Assembly: GCA_965220615.1 (NCBI GenBank) | Contig: CBDCQL010000001.1 | Span: 310,001 to 374,000 of the forward strand | From: JAGWBD01 sp965220615 | Lineage (GTDB): Bacteria > Chloroflexota > Anaerolineae > Aggregatilineales > Phototrophicaceae | Direction of reading: 5' to 3' | DNA length: 64,000 nucleotides | Shown: piece by piece, positions 33,831-42,699 of the stretch | How the letters are laid out: the number at the start of each line of letters is the position of its first letter | How positions within the stretch are numbered: the stretch's first letter is position 1 | Made by a program: the position numbers and the translations under genes | The notes under the pieces: model-generated | What the model saw: the letters and a program-made list of their open reading frames with translations, nothing else | Database searches by the model: none | What the model was told of the DNA's origin: nothing

Positions 33831-35627
33831 ATGGCCCTGCCCCCTCGCAGTGAAGTCCCCGTCGAAGAAACCTGGAACGCGGAGAGCGTTTACGCAACGG
33901 CCCAGGCCTGGGAAACGGAGCGCGAGTCCCTCGCCGCGGCGCTGGAAGGCATGCAGTCCTTCCCCGGCAGCCTGGGTCAGGGCGCCGCGCAACTGGCCGC
34001 CTGGCTGGCGCTGAAGAACGAACTGGGACGGCGCATGGAGAAGCTGGCCTTTTACGCCTTCATGTCCCAGGCGGTGGACACGGCCGATCAGGCCGCCGCC
34101 GCCATGGTCGGCCAGGTCGAGAGCCTCTACAGCCGCTTTCTGGCGGCCTCCTCCTTCGCCGAGCCGGAGATTCTGGCCCTGGGTGAGGAGCGGGTGGGGG
34201 CCATGATCGCCGAAGAGCCCGCGCTGCAGGCCTGGGCCCACTGGTTCGACAATCTCTTCCGCAAGGCCGCCCACGTGCGCTCGGCGGAGGTGGAGGAAGT
34301 GCTGGCGTTGACCAGCGAGCCCTTCTCCGCCATCGACACCACTGGCGAGGTGCTTTCCGGCGCCGACCTGCGTTTCGCCCCCGCCAGCGACAGCCAGGGC
34401 GAAGCGGTCGAGGTGGCCCAGGGCACGCTGCAGACCATCCTCGGCGAAGGCGACCGCGAGGCGCGGCGCAGCGCCTGGGAAAGCTACGCCGACGGCTACC
34501 TGTCGCTTAAGCACACCTTCGCCAGCAACTACAACGCCGTCGTGCGCCGCGACGTCTTCAACGCCCGCGCGCGCCGTTACGGCTCCTCGCTGGAAGCCGC
34601 GCTCTTCCCCGACAACATTCCGCCCGAGGTCTTTCACAGCCTGATCGACACCTGTCGCCGCCACATTCCGACCTGGCATCGCTACTGGGCCGTGCGCCGC
34701 CGCGCGCTGGGCGTCGAGACGCTGCAGCCCTACGACATCTGGGCGCCGATCGCCACTGACCTGCCGAAGATCCCCTTCGAAACGGCCGTCGACTGGATCG
34801 CCGAGGGCATGGCGCCGCTGGGCGAGGACTACGTGCGCGAGATGCGTCAGGGCTGCCTGGAGCAGCGCTGGGTGGACCGCGCGCCCAACCAGGGCAAGAC
34901 CCAGGGGGCCTTCTCCTACGGCGCCTACGACACGCACCCCTTCATCCTGATGAGCTATGACGACAGCCTCGGCGCGTTGAGTACGCTGGCGCATGAACTG
35001 GGGCACTCGATGCATTCGCTGCTGGCGCGGCGGCATCAGACTTTTCATGACAGCCAGTACACGATTTTCGTCGCCGAAGTGGCCTCCAACCTGAATCAGG
35101 CGCTGGTACGCGACCACCTCTTCCGCCACCACGACGACCCGCAGTTTCAGATCGGCATCATTGAGGAGGCGATGGACAACCTGCATCGCTACTTCTTCAT
35201 CATGCCGACCCTGGCGCGCTTCGAGCTGGAGGCGCACGAACGAGCGGAGCGCGGCCAGGCGCTAACCGCCGACGACCTCAACGAACTGATGGCCGACCTT
35301 TTCAGCGAGGGCTACGGCTCGGAGATGCACGTGGACCGCGAGCGAGTCGGCAGCACCTGGGCGCAGTTCCGCCACCTCTACATGAACTTCTACGTCTTCC
35401 AGTACGCGACCGGCATTTCTGCCGCGCACGCGCTCTCGCGCAAACTGCTGGACGGCGAGGCCGGAGCGGCGGAGGCCTGCCTCGAGTTTCTCAGGACGGG
35501 CGGGGCGGAGTATCCGGTGCCGGCGCTGCGCGCGGCGGGCGTGGACATGGCCGGCCCCGAGGCGGTCGAGACGACCTTCGGCATCCTCGCGGACTACGTA
35601 GACCGGTTGGATGCGCTGACGCGGTAG
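33831..35627 (+). CDS. M3-family oligoendopeptidase F-like metallopeptidase
   Basis: 598 residues. The zinc site HELGHSMHSLL with the downstream Glu in VAEVASNLNQALV is intact, and the long helical N-terminal half of M3B peptidases is present. It degrades short peptides in the cytoplasm. The start at ATG 33831 follows an AAGGGAGACCCCC ribosome site. Confidence 0.93.
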   Translation: MALPPRSEVPVEETWNAESVYATAQAWETERESLAAALEGMQSFPGSLGQGAAQLAAWLALKNELGRRMEKLAFYAFMSQAVDTADQAAAAMVGQVESLYSRFLAASSFAEPEILALGEERVGAMIAEEPALQAWAHWFDNLFRKAAHVRSAEVEEVLALTSEPFSAIDTTGEVLSGADLRFAPASDSQGEAVEVAQGTLQTILGEGDREARRSAWESYADGYLSLKHTFASNYNAVVRRDVFNARARRYGSSLEAALFPDNIPPEVFHSLIDTCRRHIPTWHRYWAVRRRALGVETLQPYDIWAPIATDLPKIPFETAVDWIAEGMAPLGEDYVREMRQGCLEQRWVDRAPNQGKTQGAFSYGAYDTHPFILMSYDDSLGALSTLAHELGHSMHSLLARRHQTFHDSQYTIFVAEVASNLNQALVRDHLFRHHDDPQFQIGIIEEAMDNLHRYFFIMPTLARFELEAHERAERGQALTADDLNELMADLFSEGYGSEMHVDRERVGSTWAQFRHLYMNFYVFQYATGISAAHALSRKLLDGEAGAAEACLEFLRTGGAEYPVPALRAAGVDMAGPEAVETTFGILADYVDRLDALTR

Positions 35628-35685
35628 TCAGACGCGACGGTCAGTTTGCAGGCTCGTCCACGCGGCGGGCCTGTTTCGTTCGGGA

Positions 35686-35714
35686 GTCCAGTGTAATTTG
35701 CAACCTGGACGTTT
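35686..35714. terminator. Bidirectional terminator-like hairpin
   Basis: GTCCAG..CTGGAC with a 13-base loop followed by GTTTC lies between the convergent ends of the peptidase and the DUF5131 gene. The stem is short, so strength is uncertain. Confidence 0.4.
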
Positions 35715-36517
35715 CAATGGACCAAGGCTTTTTCGTCCCTTGGAACCGGAAACTCATCCCGCCACTCCGCCCACTCCAGATTGCCCTTGAAGAACACCGG
35801 GATGCCCTGGGCGTCCAGCAGTTCCAGCAGCGACTCCGTCCAGGCGGGCTCCGGCTGAAAGAGACGGCGGCCGTTCGACGCAGCGCCGATGATGGCCCAC
35901 TCGAAGGGCAGGCGATCCCGCTCCTCCAGCCAGCGTTCGAACACCGGCGCGGCATCGAACCAGAGCGGCTCGATGCTCAGGAAACGGACGCTGGCCTCGA
36001 TATCTACCATGTGGCGCAGGTAGGCCGACAGCGCGCGCGCCGCGCCTTTCGCGCTCATCGTATGTCCCGCCGGCAGGCTGACCCCCACCCACACGTTGGC
36101 CGGGAAGTCGAATTCCGGCAGGCGCAGCGGGTATTTGCTGAGCGTCTGGAAGGTATGCCAGTGCGCCTCGCGCATCACGTCGAGCACCTGGTCGATCTGC
36201 TCGCGCGGCACCCAGTGGCCGAAGAGGTCGGCCATGCTGCCGACGAAGATGCCGGCCGGGTCGCGCAGGCGCAGCGGTTCGCGCAGCGCGTTGGGGCGCC
36301 AGTAGTGGTGCTCAAAGCCATGGACGTAGGAGTTGCGGGCAATGCGCTCGGCGACGGTCTTCGCATAGCACTCGGTGACCGAGCCATCCGGCATCTGCCA
36401 GGTACAGCCATGGTAACAGCCGCCGGTCGGGTTCCAAGTGTAGCCGGGCAACACGCTGCCGCCCGCACGGCGGATGCGCGTCCACTCGATGCCCTTCGGC
36501 GGCTTCTGTTTGTTCAT
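35714..36517 (-). CDS. DUF5131 (phage Gp37/Gp68-family) protein
   Basis: 267 residues. The N-terminus GIEWTRIRRAGGSVLPGYTWNPTGGCYHGCTW...CYAKTVAERI has the Cys cluster of the Gp37/Gp68 family, which looks like a radical-SAM-type iron-sulfur site. VFVGSMADLFGHWVPREQID, WHTFQTLSKYPLRL, NVWVGVSL, RFLSIEPLW, WAIIGAASNGRR and VFFKGN complete the family pattern. These are phage-borne or mobile-element genes of unresolved activity. A TTGACA promoter with a LexA-like spacer precedes it. Confidence 0.85.
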   Translation of the reverse strand: MNKQKPPKGIEWTRIRRAGGSVLPGYTWNPTGGCYHGCTWQMPDGSVTECYAKTVAERIARNSYVHGFEHHYWRPNALREPLRLRDPAGIFVGSMADLFGHWVPREQIDQVLDVMREAHWHTFQTLSKYPLRLPEFDFPANVWVGVSLPAGHTMSAKGAARALSAYLRHMVDIEASVRFLSIEPLWFDAAPVFERWLEERDRLPFEWAIIGAASNGRRLFQPEPAWTESLLELLDAQGIPVFFKGNLEWAEWRDEFPVPRDEKALVH

Positions 36518-36539
36518 TTTTGCACCATTTTGGTGAATA

Positions 36540-36562
36540 GCACAATAGTTCTATATTGTCAA
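36540..36562 (-). promoter_or_regulatory. Promoter with LexA-like box for the DUF5131 gene
   Basis: Minus-strand TTGACA (36557-36562) is followed by ATATAGAACTATTGTGC and TATTCA. The spacer contains GAACTATTGTGC, one mismatch from GAAC-N4-GTTC, at nearly the same place relative to TTGACA as in lexA. The local sequence is unusually AT-rich (36518-36600). Confidence 0.45.
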
Positions 36563-36602
36563 GTTTTAGTCAAGTCCTTTTTTGCTCATTTCTGAACTGT
36601 CG

Positions 36603-37448
36603 TCACCCGCCGCGGGCCCAGGCGGCGGCCATCTCCCTGAAGTCCTGCATCAGCGCGCGGGTGTGGGGGCCGGGCGGCCCGATGGTCGTATCGTCCACCT
36701 GGCGCACCGGACAGACCTCTTTACTTGAGGAGGTAATGAACACTTCATCGGCGCGCAGCACTTCCTCCAGCGGCAGCGGGCGTCGCTCGACCGGCATGCG
36801 CTGATCCGCCAGCTCCAGTACTGCCTGGCGCGTGACGCCGTAGAGGATCTCGTCGTCCGGGGTCACCAGGCGGCCATCGATGACCGCGAAGAGGTTGGTC
36901 GTGGTGCCCTCCAGCGCGTGGCCCTGGCGATTGACGTAGATCGCTTCCACGGCGCCGGCCTGTCGGGCGCGACGCTGGGCCAGGATGGCCGACACGTAGT
37001 CGATGGTCTTGGCTTCCGGCATGCGGCGCTCCTGGCGGTTGGTGACGAGCCTGACGCCTTCGCGGTAGCGTTCGGCGGGCTGGGCGGCGAAGGGCGTCAC
37101 CAGCACCAGCAGGCGCGAGTTGCCGGCGGGCGTGATGTCGTCAGGGCTGTCGCCGCCGGTGACCACGAGGCGCAGCCGCGCCTCGCCCTTGCCTGGGTAG
37201 CCGTTGCGCGCCAGGGTCTCCAGGGTCACGTCGCGGATTTGCGGCAGCGGTAGCGGCAGGTCCAGCAGAATCAGTTCCGCCGAGCGTTGCAGGCGCTGCA
37301 GATGGGCGTCGAGGCGGAAAGGGTGGCCGCCATAGCTGCGGGTGAAATCGAAGATGCCGTAGCCGCGCAGCACGGCGAGGTCGGCGGCGGGCAACTGCGC
37401 CGCCTCGCTGTCCACGTATTCGCCGTCCACGTACCAGATGTTGCCCAT
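36603..37448 (-). CDS. Class IV aminotransferase (IlvE/DAAT-like)
   Basis: 281 residues from ATG 37448 (MGNIWYVDGEYVDSEAAQL); upstream extension of the frame is repeat sequence. PLP-binding Lys lies in RRMPEAKTIDYVSAIL and the phosphate-binding Glu in HALEGTTTNLFAVIDG. YGIFDFTRSYGGHPFRLDAHLQRL is the usual opening. The enzyme could be a branched-chain or D-amino-acid aminotransferase or aminodeoxychorismate lyase; the EGTTTNLF motif favours an aminotransferase. Confidence 0.88.
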   Translation of the reverse strand: MGNIWYVDGEYVDSEAAQLPAADLAVLRGYGIFDFTRSYGGHPFRLDAHLQRLQRSAELILLDLPLPLPQIRDVTLETLARNGYPGKGEARLRLVVTGGDSPDDITPAGNSRLLVLVTPFAAQPAERYREGVRLVTNRQERRMPEAKTIDYVSAILAQRRARQAGAVEAIYVNRQGHALEGTTTNLFAVIDGRLVTPDDEILYGVTRQAVLELADQRMPVERRPLPLEEVLRADEVFITSSSKEVCPVRQVDDTTIGPPGPHTRALMQDFREMAAAWARGG

Positions 37449-37483
37449 GGCGCCGCCTTCCCCATTGATGCCGCGCCATTGTA

Positions 37484-37700
37484 GCGAGGGCGTAAGCCCG
37501 AAGCATCCTGCAAGGGTAGCGAGGGCTGCGGGCGACATGATATGTCGCCCGTACATCATCCATCACGCACCATTCGCCCAACACCGTCGTAGGGGCGATT
37601 TATCAAATCGCCCGCCCGTCGGCATTTCCCGCAGGGACGAAATCGTGTGCCCGCGGGCGACATGATATGTCGCCCGTACATCGCCGTTGGTAGGGGCAGG
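37484..37700. repeat. Dispersed hairpin repeats between aminotransferase and DUF1917-like genes
   Basis: Units: GGTAGCGAGGG/GCCCGAAGCATCCTGCA (37484-37515), GGGCGACATGATATGTCGCCC (37530-37550 and about 37656-37676), and GGGCGATTTATCAAATCGCCC (37593-37613). The TACATCGCCGTTGGTAGGGG ending is also found near 27985. Confidence 0.87.
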
Positions 37701-37704
37701 CACA

Positions 37705-38106
37705 TCAGTCCGGCAGCAATTCCCAGCGCAGGTCGGGCGTCAGGGCCCGCAATTCGGCCTGCAAGCGCGCCACTTCCGTCTCGTCCGCGCGGTCGGCGAC
37801 GAGCACGCGCAGCTCGCGCCGGTCGGGGGCGGCCTCGCGCGCGGCGGTGGCGACCTTCGCCTTGTAGCCCAGACGACCCGCCTGCGTGGCCGCGCGCAGG
37901 GTCTCCCAGAGCGCGTCAACCTCCGCCAGGTCGGCGCCGGCGTGAAATTCGGCGGCGCGGCGGGTCGGGCCAGGCCAAAGGCCGGGCGGCGCTTTCGCCT
38001 CCAGCCAGTAGGCGCCACGGATCTGCGAGGGTTTCGCCTGGTCGTCGTGCGCCATACGCGCCCGTTGCACCAGGTCAATGAGATCGAGTTCGGGGCGATC
38101 GCTCAT
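37705..38106 (-). CDS. DUF1917-like (UPF0696-type) small protein
   Basis: 133 residues from ATG 38106 (MSDRPELDLIDLVQRARMAH). The pattern YWLEAKAPP, GRLGYKAKVATAA, LRVLVADRADETEVARLQAELRAL resembles the DUF1917/C11orf68 fold, whose members have been compared to phosphothreonine lyases. No direct functional evidence. Divergent from the phage portal gene. Confidence 0.5.
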   Translation of the reverse strand: MSDRPELDLIDLVQRARMAHDDQAKPSQIRGAYWLEAKAPPGLWPGPTRRAAEFHAGADLAEVDALWETLRAATQAGRLGYKAKVATAAREAAPDRRELRVLVADRADETEVARLQAELRALTPDLRWELLPD

Positions 38107-38194
38107 CGGCCGTCCCGCCTTCCCTTCGCTGTCAACGGCCGGAGAGGGCCGTACAGAACCCACGTCATGCATCAGTCAGGAGAAAGGATGCACC

Positions 38195-39589
38195 ATGCTG
38201 GACAGTCTTCGCAAGCGTTTGACGGGGCGGAAACGGCGTCAGGCCGTTTTGCAACCGCAGCCCCTGACGCAACTCAACACCGGTCTGTGGCCCGAAGGCG
38301 GCGACGAGGCGGCGCGCGCCCGCGTCTACCAGCAGTCGCCCTGGGTCTACATCGCCATCAACCGCATCGCCGAGGCGGCCGCGCTGGTGCCGCTGCAGGT
38401 CTTTCGTCTGGAGGGCGAGCGGCGCCTGGCGGTGGAGCGCCACCCGCTGGAACGCCTGCTCGACGCGCCCAACCCGCAGCTCAGCCGCTTCGCGCTGATG
38501 GAACAGACGGTGGGCATGCTGGAACTGACGGGCAACGCCTACTGGCTGTTGAACGGCACGGCAGCTGCGCCCGGGCAGATCTGGCCGCTGCGGCCGGACC
38601 GCATGCGCGTCGTGCCGGACGGCGCCGGCCTGGTGCGCGGCTACGTCTACGAGATTGACGGGCAACGCATCCCCCTGGAAGCGGCGGAGGTGCTGCACTT
38701 CCGCCGCTGGCACCCCGCCAACGACTACTACGGTCTGTCGGCGCTGGAGGCCGGACGCCTCGCCATCCGCAGCGACGGAGCCATGGCGCAGTGGAACCAC
38801 AACGCCTTCGGCCAGGACAGCGGCGTGCCGGCCGGTATCGTCAGCATCCGCGACTTCGTCAGCGACACGGACTTCGAGCGCATCAAGCGCGAGTGGCGCC
38901 AGAGCTATGGCGGGCCGCAGCGACGCACGGCCTTTCTGCGCGGCGGCGGCATCAGCTGGCAGAACATCGGCCTGAGCCACAACGAACTCGACTTCCTCAA
39001 GGGGCGCGAGGCGCAGCGCAACGAGATTCTCAACCTCTTCGGCATCCCGGTCGGACTGGTCAGCGAAAACGCGACCGAGGCCAACGCGCGCGTGGCGGAG
39101 CGGCTCTTCATCGAGCGTACGCTGTGGCCGCGCCTGGTGCGCATCGCCAGCGTGATCACACAGCATTTGCTGCCCTTCTGGCCCGGCGAACACCTGGCGC
39201 AATTCGAGGACATCCGGCCGACGGACACGCACGCGCGCCTCGACGAGATTCGCACGGCCATGCCGGTGCTCAGCATCAACGAGCTGCGCGAGCGCTACTA
39301 CCAGTTGCCGCCCGCCCCCTGGGGAGCGCTACCGGCGGGCATGGCCGCGTCGGAGTCAGGGGAAAAGGCCCCTGAAGAGACGCCTGCAAACGCGGCCCTG
39401 CAGGAACTGGGACGCTGGGAGCGTTTCACGCTGCGGCGTCAGGGTGAGAAGGGGACGCGTCCCTTCGAGGTGCGGGCGCTACCGGCGGAACTGGCCTTCG
39501 AGGTGGCGGCGCAGTTACAGGCGGCGGATGACGCTGACGAAATGAAGTCAATCTTTCGCGGGGCGCGCGCCAGGCTCCCTCAGGCCTGA
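38195..39589 (+). CDS. HK97-family phage portal protein
   Basis: 464 residues from ATG 38195, with AGGAGAAAGG as ribosome site. QSPWVYIAINRIAEAAALVPLQV, HPLERLLDAPNPQLSRF, LTGNAYWLLNG, WPLRPDRMRVVPD, GYVYEIDGQ, EVLHFRRWHPANDYYGLSALEAGR and NEILNLFGIPVGLV are the run of motifs of HK97 portals. The portal forms the dodecameric DNA entry pore of the capsid. The frame is intact and no other phage gene touches it. Its 3' end overlaps the inositol phosphatase gene by 10 bases, so it is not in a phage operon. Confidence 0.92.
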   Translation: MLDSLRKRLTGRKRRQAVLQPQPLTQLNTGLWPEGGDEAARARVYQQSPWVYIAINRIAEAAALVPLQVFRLEGERRLAVERHPLERLLDAPNPQLSRFALMEQTVGMLELTGNAYWLLNGTAAAPGQIWPLRPDRMRVVPDGAGLVRGYVYEIDGQRIPLEAAEVLHFRRWHPANDYYGLSALEAGRLAIRSDGAMAQWNHNAFGQDSGVPAGIVSIRDFVSDTDFERIKREWRQSYGGPQRRTAFLRGGGISWQNIGLSHNELDFLKGREAQRNEILNLFGIPVGLVSENATEANARVAERLFIERTLWPRLVRIASVITQHLLPFWPGEHLAQFEDIRPTDTHARLDEIRTAMPVLSINELRERYYQLPPAPWGALPAGMAASESGEKAPEETPANAALQELGRWERFTLRRQGEKGTRPFEVRALPAELAFEVAAQLQAADDADEMKSIFRGARARLPQA

Positions 39590-40383
39590 TCCGCCGCGTC
39601 GGGCCGGAGCTCCTGCAGCAGCGCTTCGTGCAGCTGGCCGTTGCTGGCCAGGAGTTCCGCGCCCGTCAGGGCTTCCTCGCAGCCGCTGTAGTCGCTGACG
39701 CGCCCGCCGGCCTCGCGCAGCAGCAAGAGTCCGCCCAGAAAGTCCCAGGGATTCAGGCCCGGTTCAAAGTAGCCGTCCAGCCGGCCGCAGGCGACCCAGG
39801 CCAGCTCCAGCGCCGAGGAACCCAGCCAGCGCAGTCCCCGCGTCTGCGGCAGCAAACGCAGAATCGGGGCGTTGCGCGCCGCGCCGTGGACGGGATGGCG
39901 CGAATAGCCGCAGGACAGGATTGCGTTTTGCAGGGAGGTCGTCTGCGACACCCGCACGGGCGCGCCGTTAAGCATTGTGCCGCCGCCGCGCCGGGCGCTG
40001 AAGAGCTCCTCCGCGACCGGGTTGAGAACCAGCCCCAGCAGGGGCCGCATCTCCCGGTCACACAGGGCCATGCTGACCGAGAAGAAGGGGAGCGACGCGG
40101 CGTAGTTGCTGGTGCCGTCGATGGGGTCAATGTACCAGTGATAGTCGGCGCTGGCCGGGGCGCCGGCGTGGCCGCCCTCCTCGCCGACGACGTGATGCAG
40201 CGGGAAGGCCTCCCCCAGCGCCGCGACCAGGTACGCCTCCACCTCGCGGTCCGCTTCCGTGGCGATGTCGAAAACGGAGGACTTGCTCACTTCCCGGTGC
40301 CGTTGCCCGAAACGTCGCAGCGCTTGCGCGCCGGCCTGGCGAATGATGACGCTGGCCACTTCCAGTGCGATTTCAGGATCCAC
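39580..40383 (-). CDS. Inositol monophosphatase-family phosphatase
   Basis: 267 residues. Metal sites are VGEEGG, DPIDGTSNYAASLPFFSVSMAL and the C-terminal NPWDFLGGLLLLREAGG. The family includes inositol-1-phosphatase, fructose-1,6-bisphosphatase-like and PAP phosphatase activities; ordinary inositol monophosphatase is the simplest call. Confidence 0.9.
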   Translation of the reverse strand: MDPEIALEVASVIIRQAGAQALRRFGQRHREVSKSSVFDIATEADREVEAYLVAALGEAFPLHHVVGEEGGHAGAPASADYHWYIDPIDGTSNYAASLPFFSVSMALCDREMRPLLGLVLNPVAEELFSARRGGGTMLNGAPVRVSQTTSLQNAILSCGYSRHPVHGAARNAPILRLLPQTRGLRWLGSSALELAWVACGRLDGYFEPGLNPWDFLGGLLLLREAGGRVSDYSGCEEALTGAELLASNGQLHEALLQELRPDAADQA

Positions 40384-40447
40384 TGCGCCTCCCCCTTACA
40401 GCGAACGCCATTGTAGGCCTGCCCTGTCTGATGCGCCATGCAGGGGA

Positions 40448-40711
40448 TGCGCAGCCGGCCCGCTGCTGCTCGTCTTCGACGACCGCGACGCGACCGTGAC
40501 GTCGCAACCCCACGCCGGTCAGGTCTTACTCGACTACCACGACGGCGCCGAAGCACTGGTCGTGACGGACGGCGACCACATCCTTGACGTACTGGCCGGG
40601 CGGCCCGAAACAGTCGACGAGGCGCTCGCCTGGAGGCTTGCCTGGCTGCAGGGCAATTGGAGGAAAAACCCTGCGGGCTGCTGGTTGAGAAATGTGTGTA
40701 ATTTAGTGTAA
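40448..40711 (+). pseudogene. 3' fragment of a secreted hydrolase gene (oldest copy)
   Basis: The frame reads GPLLLVFDDRDATVT, AGQVLLDYHDGAEALVVTDG, DHILDVLAGRPETVDEALAW and LAWLQGNW. This aligns with the last 75 residues of the intact hydrolase at 41595-42569, keeping the catalytic Asp (DDRD) and His (GDH) context. The N-terminal three quarters are absent. It is more diverged than the fragment at 41190-41381. Confidence 0.75.
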
Positions 40712-40800
40712 GATCAAGGGAATTTTGACCTTGTGTCTCCACAATTGGCAAATGCGAGAGTAAGGCCCTGTGATTCTGCCGCAGTATGGAGGGAGACAAC

Positions 40801-41123
40801 GTGACACGGATAACCCCATACGGATAACCATATTGATAGCACTGTTGCTGGCGGTAAATGTGCTTGAGGCACAGGACTTTTCAGGCAACACCTGTTTCGA
40901 GGAAGGGGCAAATTGCGGGGACGGCAGCACGCCGGAGAGCCAACACGCCTGGACCTGCGGCTGGTACAATGCGGCGGCGAACGAGGGTGTGATCAGCCGT
41001 GACCAGATCCCCGAGAACTGCCGCGGCGGTGACCGGTCGTCGGAAGAAGAACAGAATTCCAGGAACCAGGAGCCGCAGGACCGTTCAATGACTCCGAACG
41101 GCCCGGTCATGACGGTCTGCTGA
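40801..41123 (+). pseudogene. Small secreted Cys-containing protein with a 14-base duplication at its start
   Basis: GTG 40801 follows a good GGAGGGAG ribosome site, but its frame stops after nine codons. ACGGATAACC is repeated at 40806-40815 and 40820-40829. Removing one 14-base copy restores VTRITILIALLLAVNVLEAQ, a fine signal peptide, joined to DFSGNTCFEEGANCGDGS and a hydrophilic domain with four Cys ending at 41123. Alternatively translation starts at GTG 40770, giving 117 residues with a charged pre-extension. Function unknown. Confidence 0.55.
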
Positions 41124-41189
41124 CAATCAGGGTTTCTGGCTGTGACGCGGGCATTGTGGCGAGGGCCCGGAGGCCGCATGGCAGTTGTA

Positions 41190-41381
41190 CACCAGCGCCT
41201 GGAGCGGGACAGCCCGCCCGTCGGTCAGGTCTTCCTCGACTATCACCAGGGCGCGGAGGATCTGGTGGTGCTGGATGGCGACCATGTCTTTGACGTGCTG
41301 GCGGAGCGGTCGGAAGTGATCGACGAGGCGCTGGCCTACAGTCTGGCCTGGCTGCAGGGCAACTGGCAGGTACGCGCGTGA
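41190..41381 (+). pseudogene. 3' fragment of the secreted hydrolase gene (recent copy)
   Basis: From VGQVFLDYHQGAEDLVVLDG to LQGNWQVRA the translation is almost identical to the C-terminus of the 41595-42569 product. The sequence after the stop, including a terminator hairpin, is also duplicated. The upstream part is internally deleted. Confidence 0.8.
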
Positions 41382-41511
41382 GCCGGCCTGCCGCGTGCTG
41401 GCCCTGACCTGATCGACTGCAGTTCAAGGTAAGCCTTCAGGCCCTGTTCCCGCCCGGGAGCGGGGCCTGTTTCACGTTTCGCCGCCCCTTCTCCGAACGG
41501 AACACACCAGT
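41200..41511 (+). repeat. Direct repeat of hydrolase 3' end and terminator, copy A
   Basis: Closely matches 42388-42699 at an offset of 1,188 bases. It covers the final coding segment and about 130 bases of downstream sequence, with a CAGGCCC..GGGCCTG-TTT hairpin (41438-41472). Confidence 0.88.
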
Positions 41512-41594
41512 CTGCCGGCGCGCGCCATTGCAGGCGCCTCCGCGCCCGCGCTAGAATTTTTCCAGTGCCAATAAACGTTCGATTGGGGGACCAA

Positions 41595-42569
41595 ATGCCT
41601 GTCAGAAGAACGTCACACCTTGCCCTGTCCTGCCTCACGCTGCTCCTGACACTTTCCCTGTTCGCGACCCCGTTGACGGCGCAGGACAGCCTCGCCGACG
41701 CCGCGGACGCCCTGGCCGGGTCGATGGCGGAGCACGACGTCAGCGAAAGCGACGTCAACATTGACAACATGGGCCACAACATCGTCGGCACCCTGGCGCT
41801 GCCCGATGGCGAAGGGCCCTTCCCGGTCGCCCTGCTGCTGCACGGCTTCACCGGCATGCGCCATGAACTGCCGGTACTCGGCACCGAAGACACGATGTTC
41901 AGCCGCGCCGCGCGCTGGCTGGGCGAGCGCGGCGTCGCCAGCCTGCGCATCGACTTCCGCGGCTCCGGTGAAAGCGACGGCGCCTGGGAGGACACGACCT
42001 TCAGCGGCCAGATCTCCGACGCCATCGCGGCGCTCGACTATCTCGAAATGCTGGAAGACATTGACGGCGACAGCATCAGCATCATCGGCCTGAGCCAGGG
42101 CGGCCTGGTCGGAGCGGCCGCCGCCGGGCGGGATGCGCGCGTCAGCAACCTCGTACTCTGGTCGGCGGTTTCGAACCCCGTGATGAGTTATGGCATCCTG
42201 CTGGGTTATGACACCCTGCTCTCCGGCGCGGCGGCCGGTGACGAGGTGACGACCATCGAATTGCCCTGGGGCGCGGAGACCTCGCTCAGGGGCCCCTTTT
42301 TCGAGGATATCTTTCTGGTAGACCCGGTGGCCGAAATCGCCGGCTACGACGGGCCGCTGCTGGTCATTGTCGGTGAGCGGGACACCACCGTCACGCCGAT
42401 GCCGCAGGCCGGCCAGGTCTTCCTCGATTACCACCAGGGCGCGGAGGATCTGGTGGTGCTGGATGGCGACCACGTCTTCGACGTGCTGGCGGAGCGGTCG
42501 GAAGTGATCGACGAGGCGCTGGCCTACAGTCTGGCCTGGCTGCAGGGCAACCAGCAGGTACGCGCGTGA
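41595..42569 (+). CDS. Secreted alpha/beta hydrolase
   Basis: 324 residues from ATG 41595 with GGGGGACC before it. Signal peptide cleavage is expected after ATPLTAQ (about residue 30). The hydrolase core shows LLLHGFTGMRHELP (oxyanion), nucleophile Ser in GLSQGGLVG, Asp in VGERDTTVTP and His in LDGDHVFD. It resembles cinnamoyl/feruloyl esterase-type or dienelactone hydrolase-like lipases. Two 3' fragments of the same gene lie upstream. A terminator follows at 42626. Confidence 0.87.
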   Translation: MPVRRTSHLALSCLTLLLTLSLFATPLTAQDSLADAADALAGSMAEHDVSESDVNIDNMGHNIVGTLALPDGEGPFPVALLLHGFTGMRHELPVLGTEDTMFSRAARWLGERGVASLRIDFRGSGESDGAWEDTTFSGQISDAIAALDYLEMLEDIDGDSISIIGLSQGGLVGAAAAGRDARVSNLVLWSAVSNPVMSYGILLGYDTLLSGAAAGDEVTTIELPWGAETSLRGPFFEDIFLVDPVAEIAGYDGPLLVIVGERDTTVTPMPQAGQVFLDYHQGAEDLVVLDGDHVFDVLAERSEVIDEALAYSLAWLQGNQQVRA

Positions 42570-42699
42570 GCCGGCCTGCCGCGTGCTGGCCCTGACCTGA
42601 TCGACTGCAGTTCAAGGTAAGCCTTCAGGCCCTGTTCCCGCCCGGGAGCGGGGCCTGTTTCACGTTTCGCCGCCCCTTCTCCGAATGCAGCACACCAGT
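42388..42699 (+). repeat. Direct repeat of hydrolase 3' end and terminator, copy B
   Basis: Partner of 41200-41511. With the intact gene between them, the two copies bracket a 1.2 kb unit that could expand or be lost by recombination. Confidence 0.88.
42626..42660 (+). terminator. Terminator of the hydrolase gene
   Basis: CAGGCCC..GGGCCTG stem with an inner CCCG..CGGG, followed by TTTC. A duplicate lies at 41438-41472. Confidence 0.6.
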
